From contig JAVHYH010000044.1 of NCBI GenBank assembly GCA_031119155.1, forward strand, positions 1-17,125: a stretch of DNA of 17,125 nucleotides, written 5' to 3'. Both the position numbers and the translations under genes were made by a program. The stretch is from Brevundimonas sp. (GTDB taxonomy: Bacteria; Pseudomonadota; Alphaproteobacteria; Caulobacterales; Caulobacteraceae). Under the pieces are notes generated by a model, which was not told the origin of the DNA, ran no database searches, and was given only the letters and a program-made list of their open reading frames with translations. Within the stretch, counting starts at the first letter, position 1; every line of letters begins with the position of its first letter. Shown piece after piece: positions 7,166-14,832 of this stretch.

Positions 7166-8989
7166 TCAGCCGCGACGGCTGGCGACCCAGTCGCCGATGA
7201 CGCGTTCCAGAACCGTCAGCGGCACCCCGCCGGCGTCCAGGCCCGCGTCATGGAAGCCCTTGATGTCGAAGCGGTCGCCGAGCGTGGTCTTGGCCTCCTC
7301 GCGCAGGCGCACCCAGGTGGTGTGGCCGACCTTGTAGCTGGAGGCCTGACCGGGCCAGACGGCATAGCGCTCGACCTCGGTGGCGATGGAGGTTTCCTGG
7401 TCGCCCAGGGTGTCGACCATGTAGCGAATGCCCTGCTCGCGGCTCCAGCGCTTGTAGTGGAGACCGGAGTCGACCACGAGGCGCGCGGCCCGGAACATCA
7501 GCGACTGGATACAGCCGATCCGGCCCCACGGGTCGTTCTCGTACATGCCGATCTCGTCGGCCAGTTGCTCGGCGTACAGGCCCCAGCCCTCGGTATAGGC
7601 CGAGAAGCCCAGCACCTTGAGCAGCAGCGGGGTGTCGGTCTTCTCCTGCTGCAGGGCGATCTGGAAGTGATGGCCCGGAACCGCCTCGTGATAGGTCAGG
7701 GTCGGCAGGGTGAATTTCGGCCACTCGGCCGTGTCGCGCAGGTTGATGTAGTAGGCGCCCGGACGCGAGCCATCCAGCGACGGCGGCTGGTAGTAGCCGC
7801 CCGGCGCGCCGGCCTCGATCTCCTTGGGCACGCGGCGGATGTCGCAGGCGGAGGTGGGCAGACGGCCGAAATACTCGGGCATCCGCGCCATGACCGTGGA
7901 CATCTGGGCGTTCAGATCGGCCAGCAGCTGTTCCTTGGCCGCGTCGGTGTTCGGATAGGTCTGGCCCTGCAGGCTGCCGATCGAAGCGATGCGCTCGCCG
8001 ACCGTGCCCTGCGTCAGCCCCTGCGCCTTCAGCAGTTCATCGGCGCGGGCGCTCAGCTCGGCCACCTGCTCCAGACCCATGTCGTGGATCTCCTGCCCGT
8101 TCAGGGTGGAGGTGGTGTAGAATTTCAGGCCGTAGTCGTAATAGGCCTCGCCGTTCGGCAGACGCCAGCAGCCGGCGTCATGGGTCGCGTTCGGCAGGCC
8201 CGAGGCGAGCGTATCGCGCTGGCGGGCAAGGGCGGGCAGGACCTCGCCGTTGACGATGGCGAGGGCGCGCGCGGCCCAATCGCCCTGCAGGCCCTTCTCG
8301 GCGGCGCGGCGGGCCACGGAGGTGACCAGCGTCAGACCGGCCGGATCGGCGTCGAGGATCGTGCCCATCTGGCCGGTGGCGCGCTGGATGACGAAGTCCG
8401 GCGGAACCGCCCCGGCGGCGAAGTCGGCCCGCACCCGCTCGGTCTCCTGATCGAAGACGGTGGCCAGCGCCGACAGGCGGGACAGGTAGGCCTCGGCGTC
8501 CTCGGCCGTGTCGATGGAGTGCTGGCTGTCGAGGAAGTCCGGCGTACTCTGATAGGCGCCGCCCAACTGGCTGACCGTATAGGGCGACGGGAACATGCCG
8601 CCACCGTAGGGGAAGCTGTAGCCTTCAACGGCCGTCTCGCCGAAGAATTTGACGGTGTCATGATAGACCTTGAAGCGCGGCGACAGGGCCTCGCGGTCCA
8701 CCCGGTTCAGGGCCGCCACGGAGGCCATGACCTTGGCCTTGTCGGCCTCCTGCTTGGCGATCGACCGGTCATCCAGCCGGGACTTCATCGCGGCGCCCGG
8801 CCCCTTGTCCATGCCGAGCATGGTCAGCAGTTCGGGCGAGCTGAGCAGCAGGTCCTGGGTGATGGTGTCCATCACGCCGGTCAGCTGGGTGTCGGCGTCG
8901 CTGGCGGCGCGGGCGAAGGCGGCGCCGCCCGTGGCGGCCAGACCGGCGCCGGCGGCGGTGGTCAGAAGAAAGCGACGACGATCCAGCAT
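7166..8989 (-). CDS. DUF885 family protein, putative exported metallopeptidase (paralogue 3)
   Basis: 607 residues with the clearest Tat leader of the three, MLDRRRFLLTTAAGAG, and an AFA site near 26. The signature HEAVPGHH is at 434-441 and EGWGLYAEQLADE at 468-480, the same second block as in paralogue 1. DGSRPGAYYINL is at 406-417 and RYAVWPGQASSYKVGH starts at 541. It is first gene of the probable pair with paralogue 2. A good ribosome-binding site, AGGGGAG, precedes the ATG at 8989. An 82-bp gap separates it from the M61 gene upstream, with a GC-rich hairpin in between, so whether that gene is in the same transcript is open. Confidence 0.93.
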   Translation of the reverse strand: MLDRRRFLLTTAAGAGLAATGGAAFARAASDADTQLTGVMDTITQDLLLSSPELLTMLGMDKGPGAAMKSRLDDRSIAKQEADKAKVMASVAALNRVDREALSPRFKVYHDTVKFFGETAVEGYSFPYGGGMFPSPYTVSQLGGAYQSTPDFLDSQHSIDTAEDAEAYLSRLSALATVFDQETERVRADFAAGAVPPDFVIQRATGQMGTILDADPAGLTLVTSVARRAAEKGLQGDWAARALAIVNGEVLPALARQRDTLASGLPNATHDAGCWRLPNGEAYYDYGLKFYTTSTLNGQEIHDMGLEQVAELSARADELLKAQGLTQGTVGERIASIGSLQGQTYPNTDAAKEQLLADLNAQMSTVMARMPEYFGRLPTSACDIRRVPKEIEAGAPGGYYQPPSLDGSRPGAYYINLRDTAEWPKFTLPTLTYHEAVPGHHFQIALQQEKTDTPLLLKVLGFSAYTEGWGLYAEQLADEIGMYENDPWGRIGCIQSLMFRAARLVVDSGLHYKRWSREQGIRYMVDTLGDQETSIATEVERYAVWPGQASSYKVGHTTWVRLREEAKTTLGDRFDIKGFHDAGLDAGGVPLTVLERVIGDWVASRRG

Positions 8990-9036
8990 GACGAACTCCC
9001 CTAGGTCATGAATCTGATGGCGAGCACTGAACGACG

Positions 9037-9065
9037 CCTGCCCCGGACTGGCAAGCCCGGACAGG
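9037..9065 (-). terminator. Weak GC-rich hairpin after the M61 gene
   Basis: Seven bases beyond the M61 stop, CCTG-C-CC...GG pairs imperfectly with CCGG-ACAGG across a 9-base loop (about 8 of 10 pairs). No T run follows on the minus strand, so termination here would be partial or Rho-assisted. Confidence 0.25.
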
Positions 9066-9071
9066 ACGAGG

Positions 9072-10913
9072 TCAGGGTTGGGCGCTCTCCTCGCCCACCC
9101 AGGCGGTGCGGAAGGCCAGTTGCTCCGGCGTCGGCTGGCCGCCCGTCGTTTCGAGCCGGACCAGCGTCATGTTCGGGTCGGTCCCGAGCGTCAGCTGCGC
9201 CGTGCGCTCCAGACCGCGCTGGATGAAGCGGATGCCGACCGTGTCGCCGGGCTTCAGCGCCTTGAGGGCGTCGTCCCAGTCGGTCTGGCTGTCGATGGCC
9301 TTGTCGTTGAGGGCGACGATCTCGTCCCCGTTCTCCAGACCCGCGACGTAGAGGGGCGTGTTCGGGACGGTGGCCGCGGCCAACCGAACGGTCGCGTCCG
9401 TCACCTGCAGGCGCGCCGGGCCGGGCCAGGCGGCCGCAGCGTTGCGGGGCTGGATGACGATGCCGGCGCGGGCCAGAAGCGGGGCGAGGTCGGGCAGTTC
9501 GCTTCTGCCGATGCTGTCCGCGAAGAAGGCGTCGGCGAAGGCCTGATCGCCGGTGACGGCGGCGAGGCCGGTGCGCAGATCGTCCGGCGTATAGGGAACC
9601 TCGTTCACCCCGTGATGGCGCCACATCCAGCGCATGTAGTCGTCCAGCGTCACGCCCGGGAAACGGTCGCGCAGGGTCAGGTCCAGCGACAGGGCCAGGG
9701 CCGCGCCCCAGGTGTAGTAGCTGACGAAGATGTTGGGGTTGTTCGGGTCGATGGAGGCGGCGGCGTCCACGAAGGGCGCGCGCAGGCTCATCTCCTGCGG
9801 CGAGCCGTAGGCCCGGGCCGGGCTGTTCAGCACGGCGTTGAACTGGCCGCCCACGTTGGCGAGGAAGGCGTCAACGTCCGACACCCCGGCGCGGCGGATG
9901 GCCAGCGGGCCGTAGTAGTTGGTGAAGCCCTCGGCGAACCACAGGGACGGGGTCGGATTGGCGCGGGTATAGTCGAAGGGCTCAAGCTCCGCCGGGCGGA
10001 TGCGCTCGACATTCCACGCGTGGAAGAACTCGTGGCTGAAGGTGCCGATCTGGCTGTAGTTCGCCTCGGCCAGCGAACGGGAGCCGCTGAGGATGGTGGA
10101 GTTGCGATGCTCCATGCCGTCGCCGCTGACGTGCGGCAGGTAGTCGGCGATGAAGGTGTAGGTCCCGTAGTCGAAGTCGGGCACGTCGCCGAAGACGGCG
10201 ACCAGCTGATCGACCACCTTGCGGCCGCGCTCGGCGAAGATGTCGGCGTGCTCGTCCGTGCCGGGATCGTGCAGGGCGATGCGGATGGTGCGGGCGACGC
10301 CGGCGTCATCGACCGTCCACTCGCGGACCTTGTGGTCGCTGAGCTCGGTCGGGCTGTCCATGAGGTACTGCAGGTTCGGCGCGGTGAAGACGGCCGGATC
10401 GGCGGTGGGCGCCAGCTGGGTGGCGATGCGCCAAGACGGGTCGGGCGAGCGGAAGGTCAGCTCCACCGGACGATCATCGAAGCCGGTGGCCCAGAGCAGG
10501 CTGGCGGGCATGTTCAGGTGGGCGTGGGTGGCGTCGATCTGGGCGTAGGTGCCGTCGGCGCGATCGCCGAACAGGGTGTAGGTGACGCTGACGGTTCCAT
10601 CGTGGCCGGGCACGGTCCAGCCGTAGGGATCGGTCCGCTGGACCGTCAGCGGACGGCCCGCCCCGTCAACGGCGGTGAGCGAATAGACGTTCTTGGCGAA
10701 CTCATGGATCGCATAGCGGCCCGGCGAGGAGCGGGACATCTGGAACCGCACCGGCTCGCGGCCCACGTCGCGATAGGTGACGGTGATCCGGGCCTCGTGG
10801 TGGGCGGCGTTGTCGAAGCTGAGATCGTAACGGACCGGCGGCGCCGTCTGGGCCAAAACGGGGGTCGCGAGAGCGAGCGACAGGGCGGCGAGACTGACGG
10901 CGACGAACTTCAT
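9072..10913 (-). CDS. M61 family peptidase (glycyl aminopeptidase-like) with PDZ domain
   Basis: A 613-residue exported zinc aminopeptidase of MEROPS family M61. A Sec signal peptide (residues 1-21, VLAQ cleavage) is followed by the N-terminal beta domain, then the catalytic domain. GMEHRNST is at 266-273, the zinc motif HEFFH at 294-298 and the third ligand Glu at 328 in WFAEGFTNYY. The SYYTWGAALAL segment (398-408) corresponds to the family's conserved YYxxG stretch. A PDZ domain occupies about 505-577 (GLENGDEIVALND). The M61 prototype from Sphingomonas removes N-terminal Gly/Ala. A strong GGAGGGA site precedes the ATG. The cckA stop lies 68 bp upstream on the same strand. Confidence 0.95.
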   Translation of the reverse strand: MKFVAVSLAALSLALATPVLAQTAPPVRYDLSFDNAAHHEARITVTYRDVGREPVRFQMSRSSPGRYAIHEFAKNVYSLTAVDGAGRPLTVQRTDPYGWTVPGHDGTVSVTYTLFGDRADGTYAQIDATHAHLNMPASLLWATGFDDRPVELTFRSPDPSWRIATQLAPTADPAVFTAPNLQYLMDSPTELSDHKVREWTVDDAGVARTIRIALHDPGTDEHADIFAERGRKVVDQLVAVFGDVPDFDYGTYTFIADYLPHVSGDGMEHRNSTILSGSRSLAEANYSQIGTFSHEFFHAWNVERIRPAELEPFDYTRANPTPSLWFAEGFTNYYGPLAIRRAGVSDVDAFLANVGGQFNAVLNSPARAYGSPQEMSLRAPFVDAAASIDPNNPNIFVSYYTWGAALALSLDLTLRDRFPGVTLDDYMRWMWRHHGVNEVPYTPDDLRTGLAAVTGDQAFADAFFADSIGRSELPDLAPLLARAGIVIQPRNAAAAWPGPARLQVTDATVRLAAATVPNTPLYVAGLENGDEIVALNDKAIDSQTDWDDALKALKPGDTVGIRFIQRGLERTAQLTLGTDPNMTLVRLETTGGQPTPEQLAFRTAWVGEESAQP

Positions 10914-10981
10914 GCGGGATCCCTCCAGAGCGCGGCGCGGACCGTGGCGCGGGGGACCGTCCCTGACAAGTGAACGATCTG

Positions 10982-13036
10982 TCAGCCTGCGTGCAGTTCC
11001 TGCTTCACCCGTTCAGCCAGGGTCTTGATGTCCAGCGGCTTGGGCAGGAAGGAGACGCCGGTCTCGTCCTGCAGCAGGTCGGAGAAGTCGCTCTCGGCAT
11101 AGCCTGAGATGAACATGACCGGGGCGTCGCCGAGGTATTTGCGGGCCTTCTTCAGCAGGCTGGGGCCGTCGAGGCCGGGCATGATGACGTCGGAGATCAT
11201 CATGTCGATCTGGCCCGCATGCTCCTCGGCCAGTTCCAGCGCCTCCTCGCCGTCGGCGGCCTCGATCACCTCATAGCCGCGCTGGCGCAGCAGGCGGGCG
11301 GCGATGCCGCGCACGGCGGCTTCGTCTTCCACAAACAGGATGCGGCCGGCGCCCGACAGGTCGCGCGGCGCCTTGACCACCTTCTCGATCACCGGCGTCT
11401 CGGCCAGATCGGCCTCGGCGGCCTCGGGCAGGAAGATGCGGAAGGCGGCGCCGGCGCCCTCGAGGTTGGTCACGTTGATATGGCCGCCCGCCTGTTCGAC
11501 GATGCCATAGACGGTGGCCAGCCCCATGCCCGTGCCCTCGTTCACCGCCTTGGTGGTGAAGAAGGGCTCGAAGATCTTGTCGAGCAGTTCGGGCGGGACG
11601 CCTGTGCCGGTGTCGGACACCTCGATCAGGGCCACGGCCTCGGTCGGGGCGGCCACCCAGCCCATCTGGCGGGCCTCGGCCTGCGACAGGCGGCGGGTCT
11701 TGATGGTGACGACGGCGTCGCCCGCCTCGACCACGCCGCGCATGGCGTCGCGGGCGTTGACGGCCAGGTTCATCACCGCAGTTTCAAGCTGGCTCTTGTC
11801 GGCCAGAACAACCGGCAGGTCGCGGCCGTAGTCGGTCTCCAGCCGCACGTCCTCGCGCAGCAGGCGGCGCAGCAGGACGGCGAACTCGCCGACCAGTTCG
11901 CCGAGGTCGAGCCGCTCGCGGCGGACGGTGGACTTGCGCGAGAAGGCCAGCAGCTTGCGCACCAGATCGGCGGCGCGGATGGCGGTCTGGCGGATCTGGT
12001 TCAGGCCGTCATAGGACGGGTCGCCGACCGGGTGGCGCTCCAGCAGCTCGGACAGCTGCATCTGGATGGCGGTCAGCAGGTTGTTGAAGTCGTGCGCCAC
12101 GCCGCCGGCCAGCTGACCCACGGCCTGCATCTTCTGGGCCTGCGAGAGCTGCAGTTCCATCGACTTCTGCGACGAGACGTCGAACAGCCAGACCCGGCAT
12201 TTGCCGTTCTCGGGCGCGACATAGAGGTGGAGCATGCGGTCGGGATGGGCGCGCGCGACCAGCTCGATGGGGCCGGACGAGCCGCCGGACAACTTGGCCT
12301 TGGCCTCGATCACGCCCGACGGCTCAAACAGGTGGCCGAAGGCGGCGTCGCGGGCGGCGGCGGGGCCGGTCAGCAGGGCGAGGGCGGCGTTGGCCTCCTC
12401 GACCTTGCCCGCGAACAGGTCGTCCGCCTGGATCAGGGCCGAACCGAAGGGGGCGCCGGCGGCCATGGCGCGACCGCTGGGACCGTTCTGGGCGGCGACG
12501 GGGCGGTCGGCGGCGGGGGCCGCGACGGGCAGGACCGCCTCGGGCGCGGCGCGCAGGAGGAAACGCCCCTCCCCGGCCCGGCCGATCAGCACCTCCAGCT
12601 CGCGCTCGCCGACGGTGACGATGGCGCGGCCATGCTCGCCGGCGCGGGCCTGGGCGAAGGCCATGTAGAGGGCCGAGGCGGACTTGCCGCCGGAACGCGA
12701 GGGCGGCAGGGCGACAGTGGCCCCTCCGGCGTCTGCCCAGGCGGCGTTGTAGGCCAGCACCTGACCTGTGGACCAGACGAGGGCCGCGGGCTCGACCATG
12801 GCGTCCAGCAGATCGACGTCGGCGTCGCCGGTGGGCGGGCGCTTCTCGCTGCGGGCGAAGGTGAACAGGCCGATCAGGGACACGGCGCCGACGGTGAAGA
12901 TCAGGATCAGGCCCGGCGTGCTCATCGGATCGGCGCGGAAGGCCGGATAGGCCATGGCCCCCACGGCCACGACAAAGCCGAGCGCCATGACGATCAGCAG
13001 CGGATCAATGGAGCGGCGGGCGGTGGTCGTCGTCAT
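10982..13036 (-). CDS. cckA: Cell-cycle hybrid histidine kinase/phosphatase CckA
   Basis: A 684-residue hybrid kinase, close to the ~690 of Caulobacter CckA. In Caulobacter it phosphorylates CtrA and CpdR through ChpT and controls the cell cycle. Two membrane helices (about 12-31 and 41-60) are followed by a degenerate PAS-containing region (70-290). The DHp helix carries the phospho-acceptor His315 in GGVAHDFNNLL. The ATPase domain has the N box NLAVNARDA (423-431), G1 DTGTGVP (475-481) and G2 GTGMGLATVYG (501-511). A C-terminal receiver (565-684) has the phospho-acceptor Asp616, acidic pair near 570-572 and Lys666. The start ATG at 13036 has only a weak Shine-Dalgarno. Three GANTC sites lie in the 200 bp upstream. 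Confidence 0.95.
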   Translation of the reverse strand: MTTTTARRSIDPLLIVMALGFVVAVGAMAYPAFRADPMSTPGLILIFTVGAVSLIGLFTFARSEKRPPTGDADVDLLDAMVEPAALVWSTGQVLAYNAAWADAGGATVALPPSRSGGKSASALYMAFAQARAGEHGRAIVTVGERELEVLIGRAGEGRFLLRAAPEAVLPVAAPAADRPVAAQNGPSGRAMAAGAPFGSALIQADDLFAGKVEEANAALALLTGPAAARDAAFGHLFEPSGVIEAKAKLSGGSSGPIELVARAHPDRMLHLYVAPENGKCRVWLFDVSSQKSMELQLSQAQKMQAVGQLAGGVAHDFNNLLTAIQMQLSELLERHPVGDPSYDGLNQIRQTAIRAADLVRKLLAFSRKSTVRRERLDLGELVGEFAVLLRRLLREDVRLETDYGRDLPVVLADKSQLETAVMNLAVNARDAMRGVVEAGDAVVTIKTRRLSQAEARQMGWVAAPTEAVALIEVSDTGTGVPPELLDKIFEPFFTTKAVNEGTGMGLATVYGIVEQAGGHINVTNLEGAGAAFRIFLPEAAEADLAETPVIEKVVKAPRDLSGAGRILFVEDEAAVRGIAARLLRQRGYEVIEAADGEEALELAEEHAGQIDMMISDVIMPGLDGPSLLKKARKYLGDAPVMFISGYAESDFSDLLQDETGVSFLPKPLDIKTLAERVKQELHAG

Positions 13037-13151
13037 GCGTCTCGGCCCGAATCAAGGCGGGTGGAATGCGGGATGATGGGCCGGATGCGCCTGTCGCGCG
13101 AATCCGGGACGACGAGAGCCGGTCGAGACGGCGGAGACAGTCGAAATACAC

Positions 13152-13178
13152 CGTCTATCCCGTCTATGTCGTCTATCG
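13152..13178 (+). repeat. Three tandem copies of a 9-bp unit (CGTCTATNN)
   Basis: Copies CGTCTATCC, CGTCTATGT and CGTCTATCG follow each other directly, 116-142 bp upstream of the cckA start. The last two bases vary. The spacing just short of one helical turn means the copies are not strictly phased. Confidence 0.8.
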
Positions 13179-13300
13179 AACCGGACTGCGCGGACACTGC
13201 GAAAGCCGTCCGGTCCGTCCGGAGAGTCCGGCTGAACGTGGCTGGCACGAATACAGTCTAGCAGGGCGGTGCGTCAGAATTGGTCGCATGCCCTCCCCTG

Positions 13301-13455
13301 CTATCGTCATCCCGACGAAAGTCGGGACCCAGCGGCGCCGCGACGGCGGCGAAACTCCGAAGATTGAAGCTGAAACGCTGGCGCTCCCGACAGCTTCGCG
13401 CTCCCGCGCGCCGCTGGGTCCCGGGGTTCGCTGCGCGCCCCCGGGATGACGATAG
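13301..13455. repeat. Palindromic intergenic repeat element, copy A
   Basis: The ends are a perfect 14-bp inverted repeat (CTATCGTCATCCCG at 13301-13314 and its complement at 13442-13455). Inside are perfect 15-bp inverted arms, GGGACCCAGCGGCGC (13324-13338) and 13408-13422. The left end holds a hairpin CCCGAC-GAAA-GTCGGG (13311-13326). The right end has diverged and forms a different hairpin around CCCGGGG/CCCCGGG (13420-13445). The same CATCCCG..GAAA..CGGGA-CCAG arrangement recurs at 15836-15956. No coding capacity. It resembles dispersed hairpin repeats that I recall as common in alphaproteobacterial intergenic regions. Confidence 0.8.
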
Positions 13456-13477
13456 CGATTGTGGGGGCGCTCAAACG

Positions 13478-13513
13478 CAAAACGGCCGCCCCGCTGGAAG
13501 CAGGACGGCCGCT
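13478..13513 (-). terminator. Rho-independent terminator of the leucine dehydrogenase gene
   Basis: On the minus strand, AGCGGCCGTCCTGC, a TTCCA loop and GCGGGGCGGCCG form a 12-pair stem with one mismatch, followed directly by TTTTGCGTTT. It begins 26 bp beyond the stop codon of the dehydrogenase. This is the clearest terminator in the window. Confidence 0.85.
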
Positions 13514-13538
13514 CTGTTCGTCATGATCGGAAGACGGC

Positions 13539-14636
13539 TTACGCCGCCTTCAGCTGCTCGGCCTTTTCGGCGCGGGCGGCGTTGATGCGGGCTTCGGCGA
13601 TGGCGTCGGCGATCTCGTGGGTCGGGCGGCCTTCCGAGGCCGAACGCTCCAGAACCTCGTCGAGGGTCTCCATCAGGCGCGACAGCTTGCCCTCGACCCA
13701 GGCCGGGTCATAGGCGCCGCCGGTGTTGCGGGCGTTCAGCTCGGAGGCGACGTTGATGATGCCGCCGCCGTTGACGACGTAGTCGGGGGCGTAGAGCACG
13801 CCGCGCTCGAAGAGGATGCGGCCGATCTCCGGGGTGGCCAGCTGGTTGTTGGCGGCGCCGACGACAGCCTTGGCCGAGATGCGGTCCAGGGTCTGGGGGT
13901 TCAGCGTCGCGCCCAGGGCGCAGGGGGCGTAGATGTCGGCCTTGACGTCATAGATGGCGTCCGGAGCGACGATCTCGGCATTGGTGCGGGCGGCGACCTC
14001 GGCCAGCAGGGCCGTGTTGACGTCGGTCATGACCAGCTTGGCGCCGGCGGCGTGCAGCTTGTCAGCGAGGTAGCCGCCGACGTGGCCGATGCCCTGCAAG
14101 GCGATGGTCAGGCCGGTCAGGTCGTCCTGCTTCCACAGGCGGCGGGCGACGGTCAGGGTCGAACGGAACACGCCCTCGGCGGTGACCGGCGACGGGTCGC
14201 CCGAGGCTTCCGGACCGTCCGACAGGCCCAGCACATACGGCGTGACCTTGCGGGCTTCGGCGATGTCGGCGACCGACACGCCGACGTCTTCCGCCGCGTA
14301 ATAGATGCCGCCGAGCGTCGACACGGCGCGGCCGAAAGCGGCGAACAGCTCGGGGGTCTTCTGGGTGCGGCTGTCGCCGATGATGACCGACTTGCCGCCG
14401 CCCATCTCCAGATCCGCCACGGCGTTCTTGTAGCTCATGCCCTTCGACAGGCGCAGCACGTCTTCCAGCGCCTCGGCCGAGGAGGCGTAGTTCCACATGC
14501 GGGTGCCGCCGACGGCCGGGCCGCGGGCGGTCGAGTGAACAGCGATAATCGCGCGCAGGCCGGTCTTTTCATCAAAGACCGCGTGGACGCCTTCGTGGTT
14601 CGCGAACGACGGCGAATCGAAAAGGGTCATGCTCAT
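13539..14636 (-). CDS. Leucine dehydrogenase / Glu-Leu-Phe-Val family amino-acid dehydrogenase
   Basis: A 365-residue cytoplasmic enzyme that deaminates a hydrophobic amino acid, most likely leucine or valine, to the 2-oxo acid with NAD+. The substrate domain has GPAVGGTRMW (39-48), Lys70 and the GGGK loop with the catalytic Lys82, and the DVGVS segment with Asp117. The Rossmann domain carries GIGHVG (182-187), with an Asp (205) at the end of the next strand, which favours NAD over NADP. The length suits leucine dehydrogenase rather than the longer glutamate enzymes. ATG 14636 has GGGAG nine bases upstream; a second in-frame Met is two codons on. A strong terminator follows, so the gene is probably monocistronic. 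Confidence 0.93.
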   Translation of the reverse strand: MSMTLFDSPSFANHEGVHAVFDEKTGLRAIIAVHSTARGPAVGGTRMWNYASSAEALEDVLRLSKGMSYKNAVADLEMGGGKSVIIGDSRTQKTPELFAAFGRAVSTLGGIYYAAEDVGVSVADIAEARKVTPYVLGLSDGPEASGDPSPVTAEGVFRSTLTVARRLWKQDDLTGLTIALQGIGHVGGYLADKLHAAGAKLVMTDVNTALLAEVAARTNAEIVAPDAIYDVKADIYAPCALGATLNPQTLDRISAKAVVGAANNQLATPEIGRILFERGVLYAPDYVVNGGGIINVASELNARNTGGAYDPAWVEGKLSRLMETLDEVLERSASEGRPTHEIADAIAEARINAARAEKAEQLKAA

Positions 14637-14662
14637 AGGCGTTACTCCCGGGTATTTTTATT

Positions 14663-14696
14663 GCGCGGCTGATTACGCCGCGCGGAGGTACTCCGC
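14663..14696. promoter_or_regulatory. Two abutting perfect hairpins upstream of leucine dehydrogenase
   Basis: GCGCGGC-TGATTAC-GCCGCGC (14663-14683) overlaps by two bases GCGGAG-GTA-CTCCGC (14682-14696). On the minus strand a weak promoter TTGCGG, 17 bp, TAATCA (-10 in the loop of the first hairpin) would drive the dehydrogenase. The dyads could be an operator; no regulator gene lies next to it. Confidence 0.4.
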
Positions 14697-14727
14697 AAGC
14701 ATGGCGGTTTGATGATGGGAGGTAGGG

Positions 14728-14832
14728 AGGGAGTAGGGCCTAGGAATTAGGAGTTAGGGTCTGCGGAGCCTGGCTCAGCGAGTGGAGAACAGAACGCGCC
14801 CGCTAATTCCTAATTCCTAAGCCCTACTCCCT
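14728..14832. repeat. Long inverted repeat with 30-bp arms, overlapping the 3' end of the hydrolase gene
   Basis: Arms 14728-14757 and 14803-14832 match as inverted copies at 28 of 30 positions; the 45-bp spacer contains a small dyad GAGCCTGGCTC (14766-14776). The arms are built from a repeated 7-mer, TAGGAAT/TAGGAGT, and are AT-richer than their surroundings. The right arm reaches into the alpha/beta hydrolase gene and supplies its TAG stop (14824-14826) and the preceding codons. It may serve as a bidirectional transcription end. It is not related to the hairpin element at 13301 and 15836. Confidence 0.85.

Larger units (their letters stand above)
13037..13538. other. Gene-free region: cckA upstream sequence, palindromic repeat, terminator
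   Basis: This 502-bp stretch holds no convincing gene. From left to right it contains two GAATC sites (13049-13053, 13100-13104), a 9-bp tandem repeat (13152-13178), a GAGTC site (13224-13228), a palindromic repeat element (13301-13455) and the terminator of the leucine dehydrogenase gene (13478-13513). The cckA promoter should lie in the first 220 bp, but I cannot place it with confidence. Confidence 0.7.

Noticed and set aside
5019..7337. 772-codon open frame on the plus strand over DUF885 paralogue 2, and similar frames over paralogues 1 and 3, M61 and cckA
   Set aside because: Long antisense frames are normal in GC-rich genes. Their Gly/Val/Arg/Gln/Asp-rich products show no domain, and the minus-strand frames encode clear families.
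13033..13248. 71-codon frame overlapping the cckA start by ATGA
   Set aside because: It needs a GTG start without a Shine-Dalgarno, is low in complexity (SIDDIDGID comes from the 9-bp repeat), and resembles no family. The ATGA overlap is probably chance.
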